Source of the DNA: Citrobacter enshiensis
Lineage (GTDB): Bacteria; Pseudomonadota; Gammaproteobacteria; Enterobacterales; Enterobacteriaceae
DNA: 64,000 bases
NCBI RefSeq assembly: GCF_029338175.1
Contig: NZ_CP119862.1
Coordinates: 1,488,001-1,552,000, forward strand
Direction of reading: 5' to 3'
The notes beneath the pieces were generated by a model, which was not told the DNA's origin, ran no database searches, and saw nothing but the letters and a program-made list of their open reading frames with translations. The position numbers and the translations under genes were made by a program. Shown here piece by piece: positions 39,329-49,919 of this stretch (positions are counted from its first letter, which is position 1; the number at the start of each line of letters is the position of its first letter).

Positions 39329-39769
39329 TACAAATTTCCTGAAATGGCATCCGAAACTGAAAGAAAGTCTCATTAAATCAGCGAGTAAAGATTATTTTTC
39401 AGTATTGCGCATAAAATACGCACCAGGGGCTTGAGTTTCTGCCAATGTTAAAAAACTAGAGAAATTGTTGCTGTTTTTTAGGGTGGATTAACAAAAGCGT
39501 GTCACAGATCAAGAAAATACTCCTATTTAGGGGGAGGCATCTGCACGAATTCCTGTCAAAATAGAGGCGCATTAACTCTTTAACCTCACAACGGACACGA
39601 TTCAACAAAGTTAAAGCCGACTGGTAATGCGATCGGAATCAGTCATAACGGCATTAAATGTTAACCAAGTTGTCTTGATGTGAATTAATGTGAGGTAACT
39701 TTTGTTAAAGTTGACAAAAGGTTATAGAAAGGAGTAAAAAACCACATCAATTAGCTGTTTAATCATTTT

Positions 39770-39797
39770 CTACAGTTATTGTAGGGTTTTTTTTATT
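39770..39797 (+). other. Terminator-like hairpin in the nuo leader
   Basis: CTACA and TGTAG form a 5 bp stem with a GTTAT loop (39770-39784), followed by GG and then eight T residues (39787-39794). The stem is short, so it would be a weak terminator or pause site, about 76 bp before nuoA. Confidence 0.4.
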
Positions 39798-39804
39798 CCT
39801 CCCC

Positions 39805-39876
39805 ATGAATCGATGTGGCGTTCATCTGCCGAAAAGAGCAGAGAATTTGGCGCTACTTTTGATGAGTAAGCAATGA
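39805..39876 (+). CDS. Possible 23-residue upstream peptide overlapping nuoA
   Basis: An ATG at 39805 opens a 23-codon frame (begins [14 protein letters not shown], ends LLMSKQ) whose TGA at 39874-39876 overlaps the nuoA ATG at 39873 in an ATGA junction. That is the geometry of translational coupling. However, the bases before the ATG (CCTCCCC) are not a ribosome-binding site, so translation would be weak; an internal ATG at 39862 would give a four-codon version. I report it as a candidate only. Confidence 0.3.
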   Translation: MNRCGVHLPKRAENLALLLMSKQ

Positions 39877-40316
39877 GTATGTCAACATCCACTGAAATCA
39901 TCGCTCATCACTGGGCATTCGCTATCTTTCTTATTGTTGCCATTGGCCTGTGCTGCCTGATGCTCGTCGGCGGTTGGTTTTTAGGCGGTCGCGCGCGCGC
40001 GAGGTCGAAAAACGTTCCGTTCGAATCAGGTATTGACTCAGTTGGCACCGCCCGCTTGCGCCTGTCTGCCAAGTTTTATCTGGTAGCCATGTTCTTCGTT
40101 ATCTTCGACGTTGAAGCGCTGTATCTGTTCGCATGGTCAACTTCTATCCGCGAGAGCGGCTGGATTGGCTTTGTGGAAGCTGCAATTTTTATTTTTGTGT
40201 TACTGGCAGGTCTGGTTTATCTGGTGCGTATTGGCGCGCTGGACTGGACGCCCGCGCGTTCACGCCGCGAGCGTATGAACCCGGAAACGAACAGTATCGC
40301 TAATCGTCAACGCTAA
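39873..40316 (+). CDS. nuoA: NADH-quinone oxidoreductase subunit A
   Basis: NuoA is a small membrane subunit of complex I at the junction of the membrane arm and the peripheral arm, near the quinone site. The 147-residue protein has three membrane helices at about 14-36, 68-90 and 97-119, and the conserved loop [23 protein letters not shown] (in parts: [13 protein letters not shown] and [10 protein letters not shown]). The C-terminal tail is charged. The ATG at 39873 is only weakly preceded by a ribosome site (GAGTAAGCA), and an upstream micro-ORF ends across it. It is the first gene of the 13-gene nuo operon. Confidence 0.97.
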   Translation: MSMSTSTEIIAHHWAFAIFLIVAIGLCCLMLVGGWFLGGRARARSKNVPFESGIDSVGTARLRLSAKFYLVAMFFVIFDVEALYLFAWSTSIRESGWIGFVEAAIFIFVLLAGLVYLVRIGALDWTPARSRRERMNPETNSIANRQR

Positions 40317-40331
40317 CCGCGAGGCATTAAG

Positions 40332-40994
40332 ATGGATTATACGCTCACCCGCATAGATCCTAACGGTGAGAATGACCGTTACCCCCTGCAAAAACAGGAG
40401 ATCGTAACCGACCCCCTGGAGCAAGAAGTTAACAAAAACGTGTTCATGGGCAAACTGCATGACATGGTTAACTGGGGCCGTAAGAACTCAATTTGGCCGT
40501 ACAACTTCGGCCTTTCCTGCTGCTACGTAGAGATGGTGACCTCGTTCACCGCCGTGCATGACGTGGCGCGCTTTGGTGCGGAAGTACTGCGTGCTTCGCC
40601 GCGTCAGGCTGACCTGATGGTGGTTGCGGGAACCTGCTTCACCAAAATGGCGCCGGTCATTCAGCGTCTTTATGACCAGATGCTGGAGCCGAAGTGGGTT
40701 ATCTCCATGGGTGCATGTGCCAACTCTGGTGGTATGTACGATATTTACTCGGTGGTTCAGGGCGTTGATAAATTTATCCCGGTGGATGTATACATCCCGG
40801 GATGCCCGCCGCGCCCGGAAGCGTACATGCAGGCGCTGATGCTGCTGCAGGATTCCATTGGCAAAGAACGTCGTCCGCTCTCCTGGGTGGTTGGCGATCA
40901 GGGCGTTTATCGCGCCAATATGCAGTCAGAGCGCGAGCGTAAACGCGGCGAACGCATTGCAGTAACGAATCTTCGTACACCAGACGAGATTTAA
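40332..40994 (+). CDS. nuoB: NADH-quinone oxidoreductase subunit B
   Basis: NuoB carries the terminal iron-sulfur cluster N2 that passes electrons to quinone in complex I. The 220-residue peripheral-arm protein has the cluster cysteines: the tandem pair at 63-64 (GLSCCYVEM), one in [12 protein letters not shown] near 129 by homology, and one in [13 protein letters not shown] near 158. It is 15 bp after nuoA. An 81 bp gap with a long hairpin separates it from nuoCD. Confidence 0.98.
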   Translation: MDYTLTRIDPNGENDRYPLQKQEIVTDPLEQEVNKNVFMGKLHDMVNWGRKNSIWPYNFGLSCCYVEMVTSFTAVHDVARFGAEVLRASPRQADLMVVAGTCFTKMAPVIQRLYDQMLEPKWVISMGACANSGGMYDIYSVVQGVDKFIPVDVYIPGCPPRPEAYMQALMLLQDSIGKERRPLSWVVGDQGVYRANMQSERERKRGERIAVTNLRTPDEI

Positions 40995-41003
40995 TTTGCG
41001 CCT

Positions 41004-41057
41004 GTCGGCAGCCGAACTTCGCTCATCACTACATAACTAGCGCGAAGCACTGCCGAC
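41004..41057 (+). other. Long intercistronic hairpin between nuoB and nuoCD
   Basis: GTCGGCAG (41004-41011) pairs with CTGCCGAC (41050-41057), and inside it CTTCGC (41017-41022) pairs with GCGAAG (41042-41047). The 54-nt two-part hairpin fills most of the gap. There is no T run, so it probably affects mRNA stability or processing rather than termination. Confidence 0.6.
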
Positions 41058-41075
41058 CACCACGGACCATTTGCA

Positions 41076-42878
41076 ATGGTGAACAATATGACCGACTTAA
41101 CCGCGCAAGACGCCGCATGGCAAACCCGGGATCATCTGGATGACCCGGTTATTGGCGAACTGCGCAACCGTTTTGGGCCGGATGCCTTTACCGTTCAGGC
41201 GACCCGCACCGGAGTACCCGTTGTTTGGGTTAAACGCGAACAATTGCTGGAAGTTGGCGATTTCTTAAAGAGACTGCCAAAACCTTACGTCATGCTGTTT
41301 GACTTACACGGCATGGACGAGCGTCTGCGCACACACCGTGACGGGTTACCCGCCGCGGATTTTTCCGTTTTCTATCACCTGATCTCCATTGAACGCAATC
41401 GCGACATCATGCTCAAGGTGGCGTTGTCTGAAAACGACCTGCGTGTGCCGACCTTCACCAAACTGTTCCCTAACGCCAACTGGTATGAGCGTGAAACCTG
41501 GGAAATGTTTGGTATTGATATCGAAGGTCACCCGCACCTGACGCGACTGCTGATGCCGCATACCTGGCAGGGCCATCCGCTGCGTAAAGACTACCCGGCG
41601 CGTGCTACCGAATTCGATCCGTTTGAGCTGACTAAAGCCAAGCAGGATCTGGAAATGGAAGCGCTGACCTTTAAGCCAGAAGATTGGGGAATGACGCGCG
41701 GTACCAACAACGAGGACTTCATGTTCCTCAACCTTGGTCCGAACCACCCGTCTTCCCACGGTGCATTCCGTATTGTGCTTCAGCTTGACGGCGAAGAGAT
41801 CGTCGACTGCGTACCTGACATCGGTTACCACCACCGTGGCGCCGAAAAGATGGGCGAACGTCAGTCCTGGCACAGCTACATTCCGTACACTGACCGAATC
41901 GAGTACCTCGGCGGTTGCGTCAACGAAATGCCTTACGTGCTGGCCGTTGAAAAACTGGCGGGGATTACCGTGCCGGATCGCGTCAACGTGATCCGCGTGA
42001 TGCTTTCCGAACTGTTCCGCATCAACAGCCACCTGCTGTATATCTCGACGTTTATTCAGGACGTCGGCGCAATGACTCCCGTGTTCTTCGCCTTTACCGA
42101 CCGTCAGAAAATTTATGACGTGGTAGAAGCGATCACCGGTTTCCGTATGCACCCGGCCTGGTTCCGTATCGGCGGTGTTGCTCACGACCTGCCGCGTGGC
42201 TGGGACAAACTGCTGCGTGACTTCCTCGACTGGATGCCGAAGCGCCTCGATTCTTATGAGAAAGCTGCACTGCGTAACACCATCCTGAAAGGTCGTTCGC
42301 AGGGCGTTGCCGCTTACGGTAAGAAAGAAGCGCTGGACTGGGGTTGTACCGGTGCTGCGCTGCGTGCGACCGGGGTTGACTTCGACGTGCGTAAATCACG
42401 TCCGTACTCTGGCTACGAAAACTTCGACTTTGAAGTGCCGGTTGGCGGCGGTGTTTCCGACTGCTATACCCGCGTCATGTTGAAAGTAGAAGAGTTGCGT
42501 CAGAGTCTGCGCATCCTTGAGCAGTGCCTCAATAACATGCCGGAAGGCCCGTTCAAAGCGGATCACCCGCTGACCACGCCGCCGCCGAAAGAGCGCACGC
42601 TACAACATATCGAAACCCTGATCACTCACTTCCTGCAAGTGTCGTGGGGCCCGGTGATGCCGGCGAACGAGTCCTTCCAGATGGTGGAAGCGACCAAGGG
42701 TATCAACAGTTACTACCTGACCAGCGATGGCAGCACCATGAGCTACCGTACGCGTATCCGTACCCCGAGTTTTGCGCACCTGCAGCAGATCCCGGTGGCG
42801 GTTCGCGGCAGCCTGGTGTCCGACCTGATCGTCCATCTGGGTAGTATCGATTTTGTTATGTCAGATGTGGACCGCTAA
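41076..42878 (+). CDS. nuoC: NADH-quinone oxidoreductase subunit C/D (fused)
   Basis: This 600-residue protein is a natural fusion of the complex I subunits C (30 kDa type, about 1-180) and D (49 kDa type, about 205-600), as in E. coli. The C part has [28 protein letters not shown]-type sequence ([10 protein letters not shown]). The D part has the 49 kDa signature [20 protein letters not shown]-like block ([13 protein letters not shown]), [15 protein letters not shown] and the quinone-site residues near the N-terminus of D, with the C-terminal DFVMSDVDR. The ATG at 41076 gives MVNNMTDL, the accepted N-terminus. It is followed by nuoE 2 bp later. Confidence 0.97.
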   Translation: MVNNMTDLTAQDAAWQTRDHLDDPVIGELRNRFGPDAFTVQATRTGVPVVWVKREQLLEVGDFLKRLPKPYVMLFDLHGMDERLRTHRDGLPAADFSVFYHLISIERNRDIMLKVALSENDLRVPTFTKLFPNANWYERETWEMFGIDIEGHPHLTRLLMPHTWQGHPLRKDYPARATEFDPFELTKAKQDLEMEALTFKPEDWGMTRGTNNEDFMFLNLGPNHPSSHGAFRIVLQLDGEEIVDCVPDIGYHHRGAEKMGERQSWHSYIPYTDRIEYLGGCVNEMPYVLAVEKLAGITVPDRVNVIRVMLSELFRINSHLLYISTFIQDVGAMTPVFFAFTDRQKIYDVVEAITGFRMHPAWFRIGGVAHDLPRGWDKLLRDFLDWMPKRLDSYEKAALRNTILKGRSQGVAAYGKKEALDWGCTGAALRATGVDFDVRKSRPYSGYENFDFEVPVGGGVSDCYTRVMLKVEELRQSLRILEQCLNNMPEGPFKADHPLTTPPPKERTLQHIETLITHFLQVSWGPVMPANESFQMVEATKGINSYYLTSDGSTMSYRTRIRTPSFAHLQQIPVAVRGSLVSDLIVHLGSIDFVMSDVDR

Positions 42879-42880
42879 TT

Positions 42881-43381
42881 ATGCACGAGAATCAACAACC
42901 ACAAGCCGAGGCTTTTGAGCTGAGTGCGGCAGAGCGTGAAGCCATTGAGCACGAGATGCACCACTACGAAGACCCGCGTGCGGCGTCCATTGAAGCGCTG
43001 AAAATCGTTCAGAAACAGCGTGGCTGGGTGCCGGATGGCGCGATCCATGCGATCGCTGACGTGCTGGGTATTCCGGCCAGCGACGTCGAAGGCGTTGCGA
43101 CGTTCTACAGCCAGATCTTCCGCCAGCCGGTTGGTCGCCATGTGATCCGCTACTGCGACAGCGTGGTGTGCCATATCAACGGCTATCAGGGGATCCAGGC
43201 CGCGCTTGAGAAAAAGCTCGACATCAAGCCGGGGCAGACGACCTTTGACGGTCGCTTTACGCTGCTGCCGACCTGCTGTCTGGGGAACTGCGACAAAGGG
43301 CCGAACATGATGATCGATGACGATACTCATGCTCACCTGACCCCGGAAGGCATTCCTGAATTACTGGAGCGGTATAAATGA
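42881..43381 (+). CDS. nuoE: NADH-quinone oxidoreductase subunit E
   Basis: NuoE is the 24 kDa-type subunit of the NADH dehydrogenase module and binds the [2Fe-2S] cluster N1a. The 166-residue protein has a helical N-terminus and a thioredoxin-like domain with the four ligands in YCDSVVCH (Cys92 and Cys97 by homology) and [12 protein letters not shown] (Cys133 and Cys137). The ATG at 42881 lies just after the nuoCD stop, and the 3' end overlaps nuoF by 4 bp (ATGA), suggesting coupled, equimolar synthesis with NuoF. Confidence 0.97.
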   Translation: MHENQQPQAEAFELSAAEREAIEHEMHHYEDPRAASIEALKIVQKQRGWVPDGAIHAIADVLGIPASDVEGVATFYSQIFRQPVGRHVIRYCDSVVCHINGYQGIQAALEKKLDIKPGQTTFDGRFTLLPTCCLGNCDKGPNMMIDDDTHAHLTPEGIPELLERYK

Positions 43382-44715
43382 AAAACATTATCCGTACTCC
43401 CGAAACGCATCCGCTGACCTGGCGTCTGCGCGATGACAGCCAGCCGGTATGGCTGGATGAATACCGCAGCAAAAACGGCTATGAAGGGGCGCGTAAAGCG
43501 CTGACCGGTCTCTCTCCGGACGAGATCGTCAACCAGGTAAAAGACGCTGGCCTGAAAGGGCGTGGCGGCGCAGGCTTTTCTACTGGCCTGAAGTGGAGCC
43601 TGATGCCAAAAGACGAATCCATGAACATCCGTTACCTGCTGTGTAACGCCGATGAAATGGAGCCGGGTACCTATAAAGACCGTCTGCTGATGGAACAGCT
43701 GCCGCACCTGCTGGTGGAAGGCATGCTGATCTCCGCGTTTGCGCTGAAAGCGTACCGGGGTTACATCTTCCTGCGCGGTGAATACATTGAAGCGGCGGTG
43801 AATCTGCGTCGCGCCATTGCCGAAGCAACCGAGGCCGGTCTGCTCGGCAAAAACATCATGGGCACCGGCTTCGACTTCGAGCTGTTTGTCCATACCGGGG
43901 CAGGGCGTTATATCTGCGGTGAAGAAACCGCGCTTATCAACTCCCTCGAAGGTCGTCGCGCTAACCCACGCTCCAAGCCGCCGTTCCCGGCAAGCTCCGG
44001 TGCGTGGGGCAAACCGACCTGCGTCAACAACGTCGAAACGTTGTGTAACGTCCCGGCGATCCTCGCTGACGGCGTGGAGTGGTATCAGAACATTTCGAAG
44101 AGCAAAGATGCTGGCACTAAGCTGATGGGCTTCTCCGGTCGCGTGAAGAATCCGGGACTGTGGGAACTGCCGTTTGGTACCACCGCGCGTGAGATCCTCG
44201 AAGATTACGCTGGCGGCATGCGCGATGGTCTGAAGTTCAAAGCCTGGCAGCCAGGCGGCGCGGGTACTGACTTCCTGACCGAAGCACACCTCGACCTGCC
44301 GATGGAATTTGAAAGCATCGGGAAAGCGGGCAGCCGTCTGGGGACCGCGCTGGCGATGGCGGTTGACCACGAGATCGGTATGGTGTCGCTGGTGCGTAAC
44401 CTGGAAGAGTTCTTTGCCCGTGAATCGTGTGGCTGGTGTACGCCATGTCGCGACGGCCTGCCGTGGAGCGTAAAAATTCTGCGTGCGCTGGAGCGTGGCG
44501 AAGGCCAGCCGGGGGATATCGAGACACTTGAGCAACTGTGTCGTTTCCTCGGTCCGGGGAAAACCTTCTGTGCGCACGCGCCAGGTGCGGTTGAACCTTT
44601 GCAGAGCGCCATTAAATATTTCCGCGAAGAATTCGAAGCCGGCATCAAGCAGCCGTTCAGTAATACCCACGCGATTGGTGGTATTCAGCCGAACCTGCTG
44701 AAAGAGCGCTGGTAA
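43378..44715 (+). CDS. nuoF: NADH-quinone oxidoreductase subunit F
   Basis: NuoF binds NADH, FMN and the [4Fe-4S] cluster N3 and is the entry point for electrons. The 445-residue protein shows the glycine-rich FMN site [16 protein letters not shown] (about 57-72), the NADH/FMN region [19 protein letters not shown] and the N3 ligands [12 protein letters not shown] (about 351-357) with a further cysteine in KTFCAHA. The ATG overlaps the nuoE stop. An 81 bp gap with a perfect hairpin separates it from nuoG. Confidence 0.98.
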   Translation: MKNIIRTPETHPLTWRLRDDSQPVWLDEYRSKNGYEGARKALTGLSPDEIVNQVKDAGLKGRGGAGFSTGLKWSLMPKDESMNIRYLLCNADEMEPGTYKDRLLMEQLPHLLVEGMLISAFALKAYRGYIFLRGEYIEAAVNLRRAIAEATEAGLLGKNIMGTGFDFELFVHTGAGRYICGEETALINSLEGRRANPRSKPPFPASSGAWGKPTCVNNVETLCNVPAILADGVEWYQNISKSKDAGTKLMGFSGRVKNPGLWELPFGTTAREILEDYAGGMRDGLKFKAWQPGGAGTDFLTEAHLDLPMEFESIGKAGSRLGTALAMAVDHEIGMVSLVRNLEEFFARESCGWCTPCRDGLPWSVKILRALERGEGQPGDIETLEQLCRFLGPGKTFCAHAPGAVEPLQSAIKYFREEFEAGIKQPFSNTHAIGGIQPNLLKERW

Positions 44716-44757
44716 TTTCAGGGATAACCCTGGATCGCGATATGAATTTCGATTAAC

Positions 44758-44776
44758 GCTCAGTCACAGACTGAGC
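44758..44776 (+). other. Hairpin between nuoF and nuoG
   Basis: A perfect 8 bp stem GCTCAGTC/GACTGAGC with loop ACA, ending 20 bp before the nuoG ATG. A short palindrome AGGGATAACCCT (44720-44731) precedes it. Neither has a T run; an effect on mRNA decay or on ribosome access to nuoG is possible. Confidence 0.55.
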
Positions 44777-44796
44777 CAACTGGAAGCATGCTGACT

Positions 44797-47523
44797 ATGG
44801 CTACGATTCATGTAGACGGCAAAGAATATGAGGTCAATGGCTCAGACAACCTGTTACAGGCATGTCTGTCCCTCGGCCTTGATATTCCGTACTTTTGCTG
44901 GCACCCGGCGCTGGGAAGCGTCGGTGCTTGCCGCCAGTGTGCGGTGAAGCAATATCAAAACGCGGAAGACACGCGTGGTCGCCTGGTGATGTCTTGTATG
45001 ACACCGGCCACCGAAGGCACCTTTATCTCTATTGACGACGAAGAAGCGAAACAGTTCCGTGAAAGCGTGGTCGAGTGGTTGATGACCAACCACCCGCACG
45101 ACTGCCCGGTGTGTGAAGAGGGCGGTAACTGCCATCTTCAGGATATGACCGTGATGACCGGCCATAACTTCCGTCGCTATCGTTTCACCAAACGTACTCA
45201 CCGCAATCAGGATTTGGGGCCGTTCATCTCTCACGAAATGAACCGCTGCATCGCTTGCTACCGCTGCGTGCGTTACTACAAAGATTACGCTGATGGCGGC
45301 GATCTGGGCGTTTATGGCGCACACGACAACGTCTACTTCGGTCGCCCGGAAGACGGTACGCTTGAAAGCGAATTCTCCGGCAACCTGGTCGAAATCTGTC
45401 CGACCGGCGTCTTTACCGATAAAACGCACTCCGAGCGTTATAACCGTAAATGGGACATGCAGTTTGCGCCAAGCATCTGCCAGCAGTGTTCCATCGGCTG
45501 TAACACCAGCCCGGGTGAGCGTTACGGCGAATTGCGTCGTATCGAAAACCGCTATAACGGGACCGTTAACCACTACTTCCTCTGCGACCGTGGTCGTTTT
45601 GGCTATGGTTACGTCAACCTGAAAGACCGTCCGCGTCAGCCGGTTCAGCGTCGTGGCGATGATCTGATCACGCTGAACGCCGAACAGGCGATGCAGGGTG
45701 CGGCGGATATTCTGCGTCAGTCGAAGAAAGTGATTGGTATCGGTTCTCCACGCGCCAGCGTAGAGAGCAACTTCGCGCTGCGTGAACTGGTGGGTGCGGA
45801 AAACTTCTATACCGGTATCGCTCACGGCGAACAGGAACGTCTGGAACTGGCGCTGAAAGTGCTGCAAGAAGGCGGCATCCATACCCCTGCGTTGCGTGAT
45901 ATCGAATCTTACGATGCCGTGCTGGTGCTGGGTGAAGACATCACGCAGACCGGGGCGCGCGTTGCGCTGGCCGTGCGTCAGGCCGTGAAGGGTAAAGCAC
46001 GTGAAATGGCAGCAGCGCAGAAAGTAGCTGACTGGCAGATTGCGGCCATCCTTAACATCGGTCAACGAGCGAAGCATCCACTGTTCGTCACTAACGTCGA
46101 TAACACCCGCCTGGACGATATTGCGGCGTGGACTTACCGTGCGCCGGTCGAAGATCAGGCTCGCTTAGGTTTTGCTGTCGCTCATGCGCTTGATAACAGC
46201 GCGCCGGCGGTGGACGGAATCGATCGCGATCTGCAAAACAAAATTGATGTGATCGTTCAGGCGTTGGCCGGCGCGAAAAAACCGTTGATTATCTCCGGCA
46301 CCAACGCCGGTAGCGCGGAAGTGATTCAGGCGGCTGCCAACGTGGCAAAAGCACTGAAAGGCCGTGGCGCTGACGTCGGTATCACCATGATTGCCCGCTC
46401 CGTGAACAGCATGGGCCTCGGCATGATTGGCGGTGGTTCGCTTGACGACGCGTTAACCGAACTGGAAACCGGTCGTGCTGACGCCGTTGTGGTACTGGAA
46501 AACGACCTGCATCGTCATGCTTCGGCCATTCGCGTTAACGCCGCGCTGGCAAAAGCGCCGCTGGTGATGGTGGTTGATCATCAGCGTACGGCGATTATGG
46601 ACAGTGCCCACCTGGTGCTCTCCGCAGCAAGCTTTGCTGAAAGCGACGGTACCGTTATCAACAACGAAGGCCGCGCACAGCGTTTCTTCCAGGTGTATGA
46701 CCCGGCGTACTACGAAGCCAACACCGTGATGCTGGAAAGCTGGCGCTGGCTGCACTCGCTGCACAGTACTGTACGTAACCGTGAAGTCGACTGGACGCAG
46801 CTTGACCACGTCATCGACGCCGCGATTGCTGCGCTGCCGCAACTGGCGGGTATCAAAGATGCCGCGCCGGACGCGACGTTCCGCGTGAAGGGTCAGAAAC
46901 TGGCGCGTGAGCCGCACCGTTACAGCGGTCGTACCGCGATGCGCGCCGACATTAGCGTTCACGAACCGCGTCAGCCGCAGGACAAAGACACCATGTTTGC
47001 CTTCTCGATGGAAGGGAACAACCAGCCGGACGCACCGCGTTCGCAGATTCCATTTGCCTGGGCGCCAGGCTGGAACTCCCCACAGGCATGGAACAAATTC
47101 CAGGCTGAAGTGGGCGGGAAACTGCGTCATGGCGATCCGGGCGTTCGCCTGATTGAGGCCTCTGAGGGTGGTCTGGAGTATTTCACGACCGTTCCGGCAG
47201 GTTTCCAGGCAGAAGAGGGTAAATGGCGTATCGCACCGTACTACCATCTGTTTGGTAGCGACGAGATGTCACAGCGTTCTCCGATCTTCCAGAGCCGTAT
47301 GCCGCAGCCGTACATCAAACTCAACCCGGCCGATGCCGCGAAGTTGGGAGTGAATGCCGGTACGCACGTCTCCTTTAGTTATGATGGCAACACGGTCACG
47401 CTGCCGGTTGAAATCGCTGAAGGCCTGACGGCAGGGCAGGTCGGTTTGCCGATGGGTATGCCTGGCATTGCGCCGGTGCTGGCGGGCGCGCGTCTTGAGG
47501 ATCTGCAGGAGGCACAACAATGA
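44797..47523 (+). CDS. nuoG: NADH-quinone oxidoreductase subunit G
   Basis: NuoG is the largest peripheral subunit of complex I, with clusters N1b, N4, N5 and the extra N7. From the ATG at 44797 ([13 protein letters not shown]) it has 908 residues, the E. coli length; an in-frame ATG at 44788 would add three residues. Visible ligands: a [2Fe-2S] ferredoxin domain ([17 protein letters not shown], about 30-50), [18 protein letters not shown] for N5, CIACYRC with ICPTG for N4, and CQQCSIGCN (about 228-236) for N7. The C-terminal two thirds is molybdopterin-oxidoreductase-like without the cofactor. Its end overlaps nuoH by 4 bp. Confidence 0.97.
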   Translation: MATIHVDGKEYEVNGSDNLLQACLSLGLDIPYFCWHPALGSVGACRQCAVKQYQNAEDTRGRLVMSCMTPATEGTFISIDDEEAKQFRESVVEWLMTNHPHDCPVCEEGGNCHLQDMTVMTGHNFRRYRFTKRTHRNQDLGPFISHEMNRCIACYRCVRYYKDYADGGDLGVYGAHDNVYFGRPEDGTLESEFSGNLVEICPTGVFTDKTHSERYNRKWDMQFAPSICQQCSIGCNTSPGERYGELRRIENRYNGTVNHYFLCDRGRFGYGYVNLKDRPRQPVQRRGDDLITLNAEQAMQGAADILRQSKKVIGIGSPRASVESNFALRELVGAENFYTGIAHGEQERLELALKVLQEGGIHTPALRDIESYDAVLVLGEDITQTGARVALAVRQAVKGKAREMAAAQKVADWQIAAILNIGQRAKHPLFVTNVDNTRLDDIAAWTYRAPVEDQARLGFAVAHALDNSAPAVDGIDRDLQNKIDVIVQALAGAKKPLIISGTNAGSAEVIQAAANVAKALKGRGADVGITMIARSVNSMGLGMIGGGSLDDALTELETGRADAVVVLENDLHRHASAIRVNAALAKAPLVMVVDHQRTAIMDSAHLVLSAASFAESDGTVINNEGRAQRFFQVYDPAYYEANTVMLESWRWLHSLHSTVRNREVDWTQLDHVIDAAIAALPQLAGIKDAAPDATFRVKGQKLAREPHRYSGRTAMRADISVHEPRQPQDKDTMFAFSMEGNNQPDAPRSQIPFAWAPGWNSPQAWNKFQAEVGGKLRHGDPGVRLIEASEGGLEYFTTVPAGFQAEEGKWRIAPYYHLFGSDEMSQRSPIFQSRMPQPYIKLNPADAAKLGVNAGTHVSFSYDGNTVTLPVEIAEGLTAGQVGLPMGMPGIAPVLAGARLEDLQEAQQ

Positions 47524-48497
47524 GTTGGATTACACCGGATCTGATTGAGATCCTGCTGAGCATTCTCAAAGCGGTGGTGATCCTGCTGGTGGTGGTCACC
47601 TGCGGGGCATTCATGAGCTTTGGTGAACGTCGTCTGCTGGGTCTGTTCCAGAACCGTTATGGACCAAACCGTGTTGGCTGGGGCGGTTCGCTCCAGCTTG
47701 TCGCGGACATGATCAAAATGTTCTTTAAAGAAGACTGGATCCCGAAATTCTCGGATCGCGTCATCTTTACGCTGGCACCAATGATCGCCTTTACCTCGCT
47801 GCTGCTGGCTTTTGCCATTGTGCCGGTCAGCCCAGGCTGGGTGGTTGCTGACCTGAATATCGGGATTCTGTTCTTCCTGATGATGGCGGGCCTGGCGGTC
47901 TACGCGGTGCTGTTTGCCGGTTGGTCGAGCAACAACAAATACTCGCTGCTGGGTGCGATGCGTGCCTCTGCGCAGACCCTGAGCTATGAAGTGTTCCTGG
48001 GACTTTCCCTGATGGGCGTGGTGGCGCAAGCCGGTTCATTTAACATGACCGACATCGTCAATAACCAGGCTGATATCTGGAACGTTATCCCGCAGTTCTT
48101 TGGTTTTATCACCTTTGCCATCGCGGGCGTGGCGGTGTGTCACCGTCATCCATTTGACCAACCGGAAGCCGAGCAGGAACTGGCTGATGGTTACCACATT
48201 GAATATTCCGGTATGAAGTTCGGTCTGTTCTTCGTGGGGGAGTACATCGGTATCGTCACCATTTCTGCGCTGATGGTTACCCTGTTCTTCGGTGGCTGGC
48301 ATGGCCCGTTCTTACCGCCATTCATCTGGTTTGCGCTGAAAACCGCGTTCTTCATGATGATGTTCATTTTGATTCGCGCGTCATTACCTCGTCCTCGTTA
48401 TGACCAGGTGATGTCCTTCGGCTGGAAGATCTGCCTGCCGCTGACGCTTGTCAACTTGCTGGTAACGGCGGCTGTCATTCTCTGGCAGGCGCAATAA
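47520..48497 (+). CDS. nuoH: NADH-quinone oxidoreductase subunit H
   Basis: NuoH is the membrane subunit that forms most of the quinone-binding cavity of complex I. The 325-residue protein has about eight membrane helices and the highly conserved loops [21 protein letters not shown] (in parts: [13 protein letters not shown] and PNRVGWGG) and [19 protein letters not shown] with its acidic residues for proton translocation. The ATG overlaps the nuoG stop (ATGA). nuoI follows 14 bp later. Confidence 0.98.
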   Translation: MSWITPDLIEILLSILKAVVILLVVVTCGAFMSFGERRLLGLFQNRYGPNRVGWGGSLQLVADMIKMFFKEDWIPKFSDRVIFTLAPMIAFTSLLLAFAIVPVSPGWVVADLNIGILFFLMMAGLAVYAVLFAGWSSNNKYSLLGAMRASAQTLSYEVFLGLSLMGVVAQAGSFNMTDIVNNQADIWNVIPQFFGFITFAIAGVAVCHRHPFDQPEAEQELADGYHIEYSGMKFGLFFVGEYIGIVTISALMVTLFFGGWHGPFLPPFIWFALKTAFFMMMFILIRASLPRPRYDQVMSFGWKICLPLTLVNLLVTAAVILWQAQ

Positions 48498-48511
48498 GGG
48501 GCGAAAAGACC

Positions 48512-49054
48512 ATGACCTTAAAAGAATTGTTAGTAGGCTTCGGCACCCAGGTACGCAGTATCTGGATGATCGGCCTGCATGCGTTCGCCAAGCGCGAAAC
48601 GCAGATGTACCCGGAAGAACCGGTCTATCTACCACCCCGTTTCCGTGGCCGTATCGTACTGACGCGCGACCCGGACGGCGAAGAGCGCTGTGTTGCCTGT
48701 AACCTGTGTGCGGTAGCTTGCCCGGTAGGCTGTATCTCTCTGCAAAAAGCAGAGACCAAAGATGGTCGTTGGTATCCGGAGTTTTTCCGCATCAACTTCT
48801 CACGCTGCATTTTTTGTGGACTGTGTGAAGAAGCCTGTCCGACAACGGCAATTCAGCTCACGCCAGATTTCGAACTGGGTGAGTACAAGCGCCAGGATCT
48901 GGTTTACGAGAAAGAGGATCTGCTGATCTCCGGTCCGGGTAAATACCCGGAATATAACTTCTACCGGATGGCAGGTATGGCAATCGACGGCAAAGATAAG
49001 GGCGAAGCAGAGAACGAAGCCAAGCCTATCGACGTCAAGAGCCTGTTACCGTAA
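48512..49054 (+). CDS. nuoI: NADH-quinone oxidoreductase subunit I
   Basis: NuoI holds the two [4Fe-4S] clusters N6a and N6b that relay electrons to N2. The 180-residue protein has two ferredoxin motifs, [15 protein letters not shown] (about 60-74) and [15 protein letters not shown] (about 99-113), and an amphipathic N-terminal helix that lies on the membrane. It is 14 bp after nuoH and 11 bp before nuoJ. Confidence 0.98.
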   Translation: MTLKELLVGFGTQVRSIWMIGLHAFAKRETQMYPEEPVYLPPRFRGRIVLTRDPDGEERCVACNLCAVACPVGCISLQKAETKDGRWYPEFFRINFSRCIFCGLCEEACPTTAIQLTPDFELGEYKRQDLVYEKEDLLISGPGKYPEYNFYRMAGMAIDGKDKGEAENEAKPIDVKSLLP

Positions 49055-49065
49055 GGAGAGGGGCA

Positions 49066-49620
49066 ATGGAGTTCGCTTTTTATATTTGTGGGCTGGTAGC
49101 CATTCTCGCAACCTTGCGAGTGATCACCCACACCAATCCGGTGCATGCGTTGCTGTATCTGATTATTTCGCTGCTGGCGATTTCTGGGGTGTTCTTCTCG
49201 CTGGGGGCTCACTTCGCGGGTGCGCTGGAAATTATCGTCTACGCAGGCGCCATCATGGTGCTGTTCGTGTTCGTGGTGATGATGCTCAACCTGGGCGGTT
49301 CGGAAATCGAACAGGAACGTCAATGGCTGAAACCCCAGGTATGGATTGGTCCGGCGATTCTGTCGGCCATCATGCTGGTGGTCATTGTGTACGCCATTCT
49401 GGGTGTTAATGACCAGGGTATTGACGGTACGCCGATTAGCGCGAAAGCCGTCGGCATCTCTCTGTTCGGACCTTACGTACTGGCGGTTGAACTGGCTTCC
49501 ATGCTGCTGCTGGCGGGTCTGGTTGTGGCCTTCCACGTCGGTCGCGAAGAGCGTCCAGGCGAAGTGCTGAGCAACCGCACTGAAGACCGTGCGAAAAGAA
49601 AAACGGAGGAGCACGCATGA
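49066..49620 (+). CDS. nuoJ: NADH-quinone oxidoreductase subunit J
   Basis: NuoJ is a membrane subunit with five helices; helix 3 carries the pi-bulge thought to gate coupling between quinone reduction and proton pumping. The 184-residue protein contains [19 protein letters not shown] near the N-terminus and the conserved block [20 protein letters not shown] (about 59-78). The C-terminus is charged (KRKTEEHA). It overlaps nuoK by 4 bp. Confidence 0.97.
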
Positions 49621-49919
49621 TCCCCTTACAACATGGACTGATCCTCGCTGCGATTTTATTCGTTCTGGGCTTAACCGGTCTGGTTATCCGCCGCAATCTG
49701 CTGTTTATGCTGATCGGTCTGGAAATCATGATTAACGCTTCCGCGCTGGCCTTTGTGGTCGCCGGTAGCTACTGGGGCCAGACCGATGGTCAGGTGATGT
49801 ACATTCTCGCCATCAGCCTTGCGGCTGCGGAAGCGAGTATCGGACTTGCGCTGTTACTGCAACTGCATCGCCGTCGCCAGAACCTGAACATCGATTCAGT
49901 AAGTGAGATGCGTGGATGA
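49617..49919 (+). CDS. nuoK: NADH-quinone oxidoreductase subunit K
   Basis: NuoK is a 100-residue, three-helix membrane subunit related to MrpC. It carries the two conserved glutamates of the proton path, one in [10 protein letters not shown] (about residue 36) and one in [12 protein letters not shown] (about 72). Its ATG overlaps the nuoJ stop, and its end overlaps the nuoL ATG, both by 4 bp, so nuoJ-K-L are translationally coupled. Confidence 0.97.

Larger units (their letters stand above)
39247..39872. promoter_or_regulatory. nuo operon promoter and leader region
   Basis: This 626 bp region between lrhA and nuoA starts with the lrhA terminator and then holds the nuo control region. In E. 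coli the operon has a long upstream region answering to ArcA, NarL, FNR, IHF and Fis. I see a TTGACA at 39709-39714 without a good -10 at the right distance, and TTTAAC near 39579 where a distal start would fit, but could not settle the promoter by eye. The end holds a small terminator-like hairpin (39770-39797) and a 23-codon open frame (39805-39876) overlapping nuoA. Confidence 0.6.
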
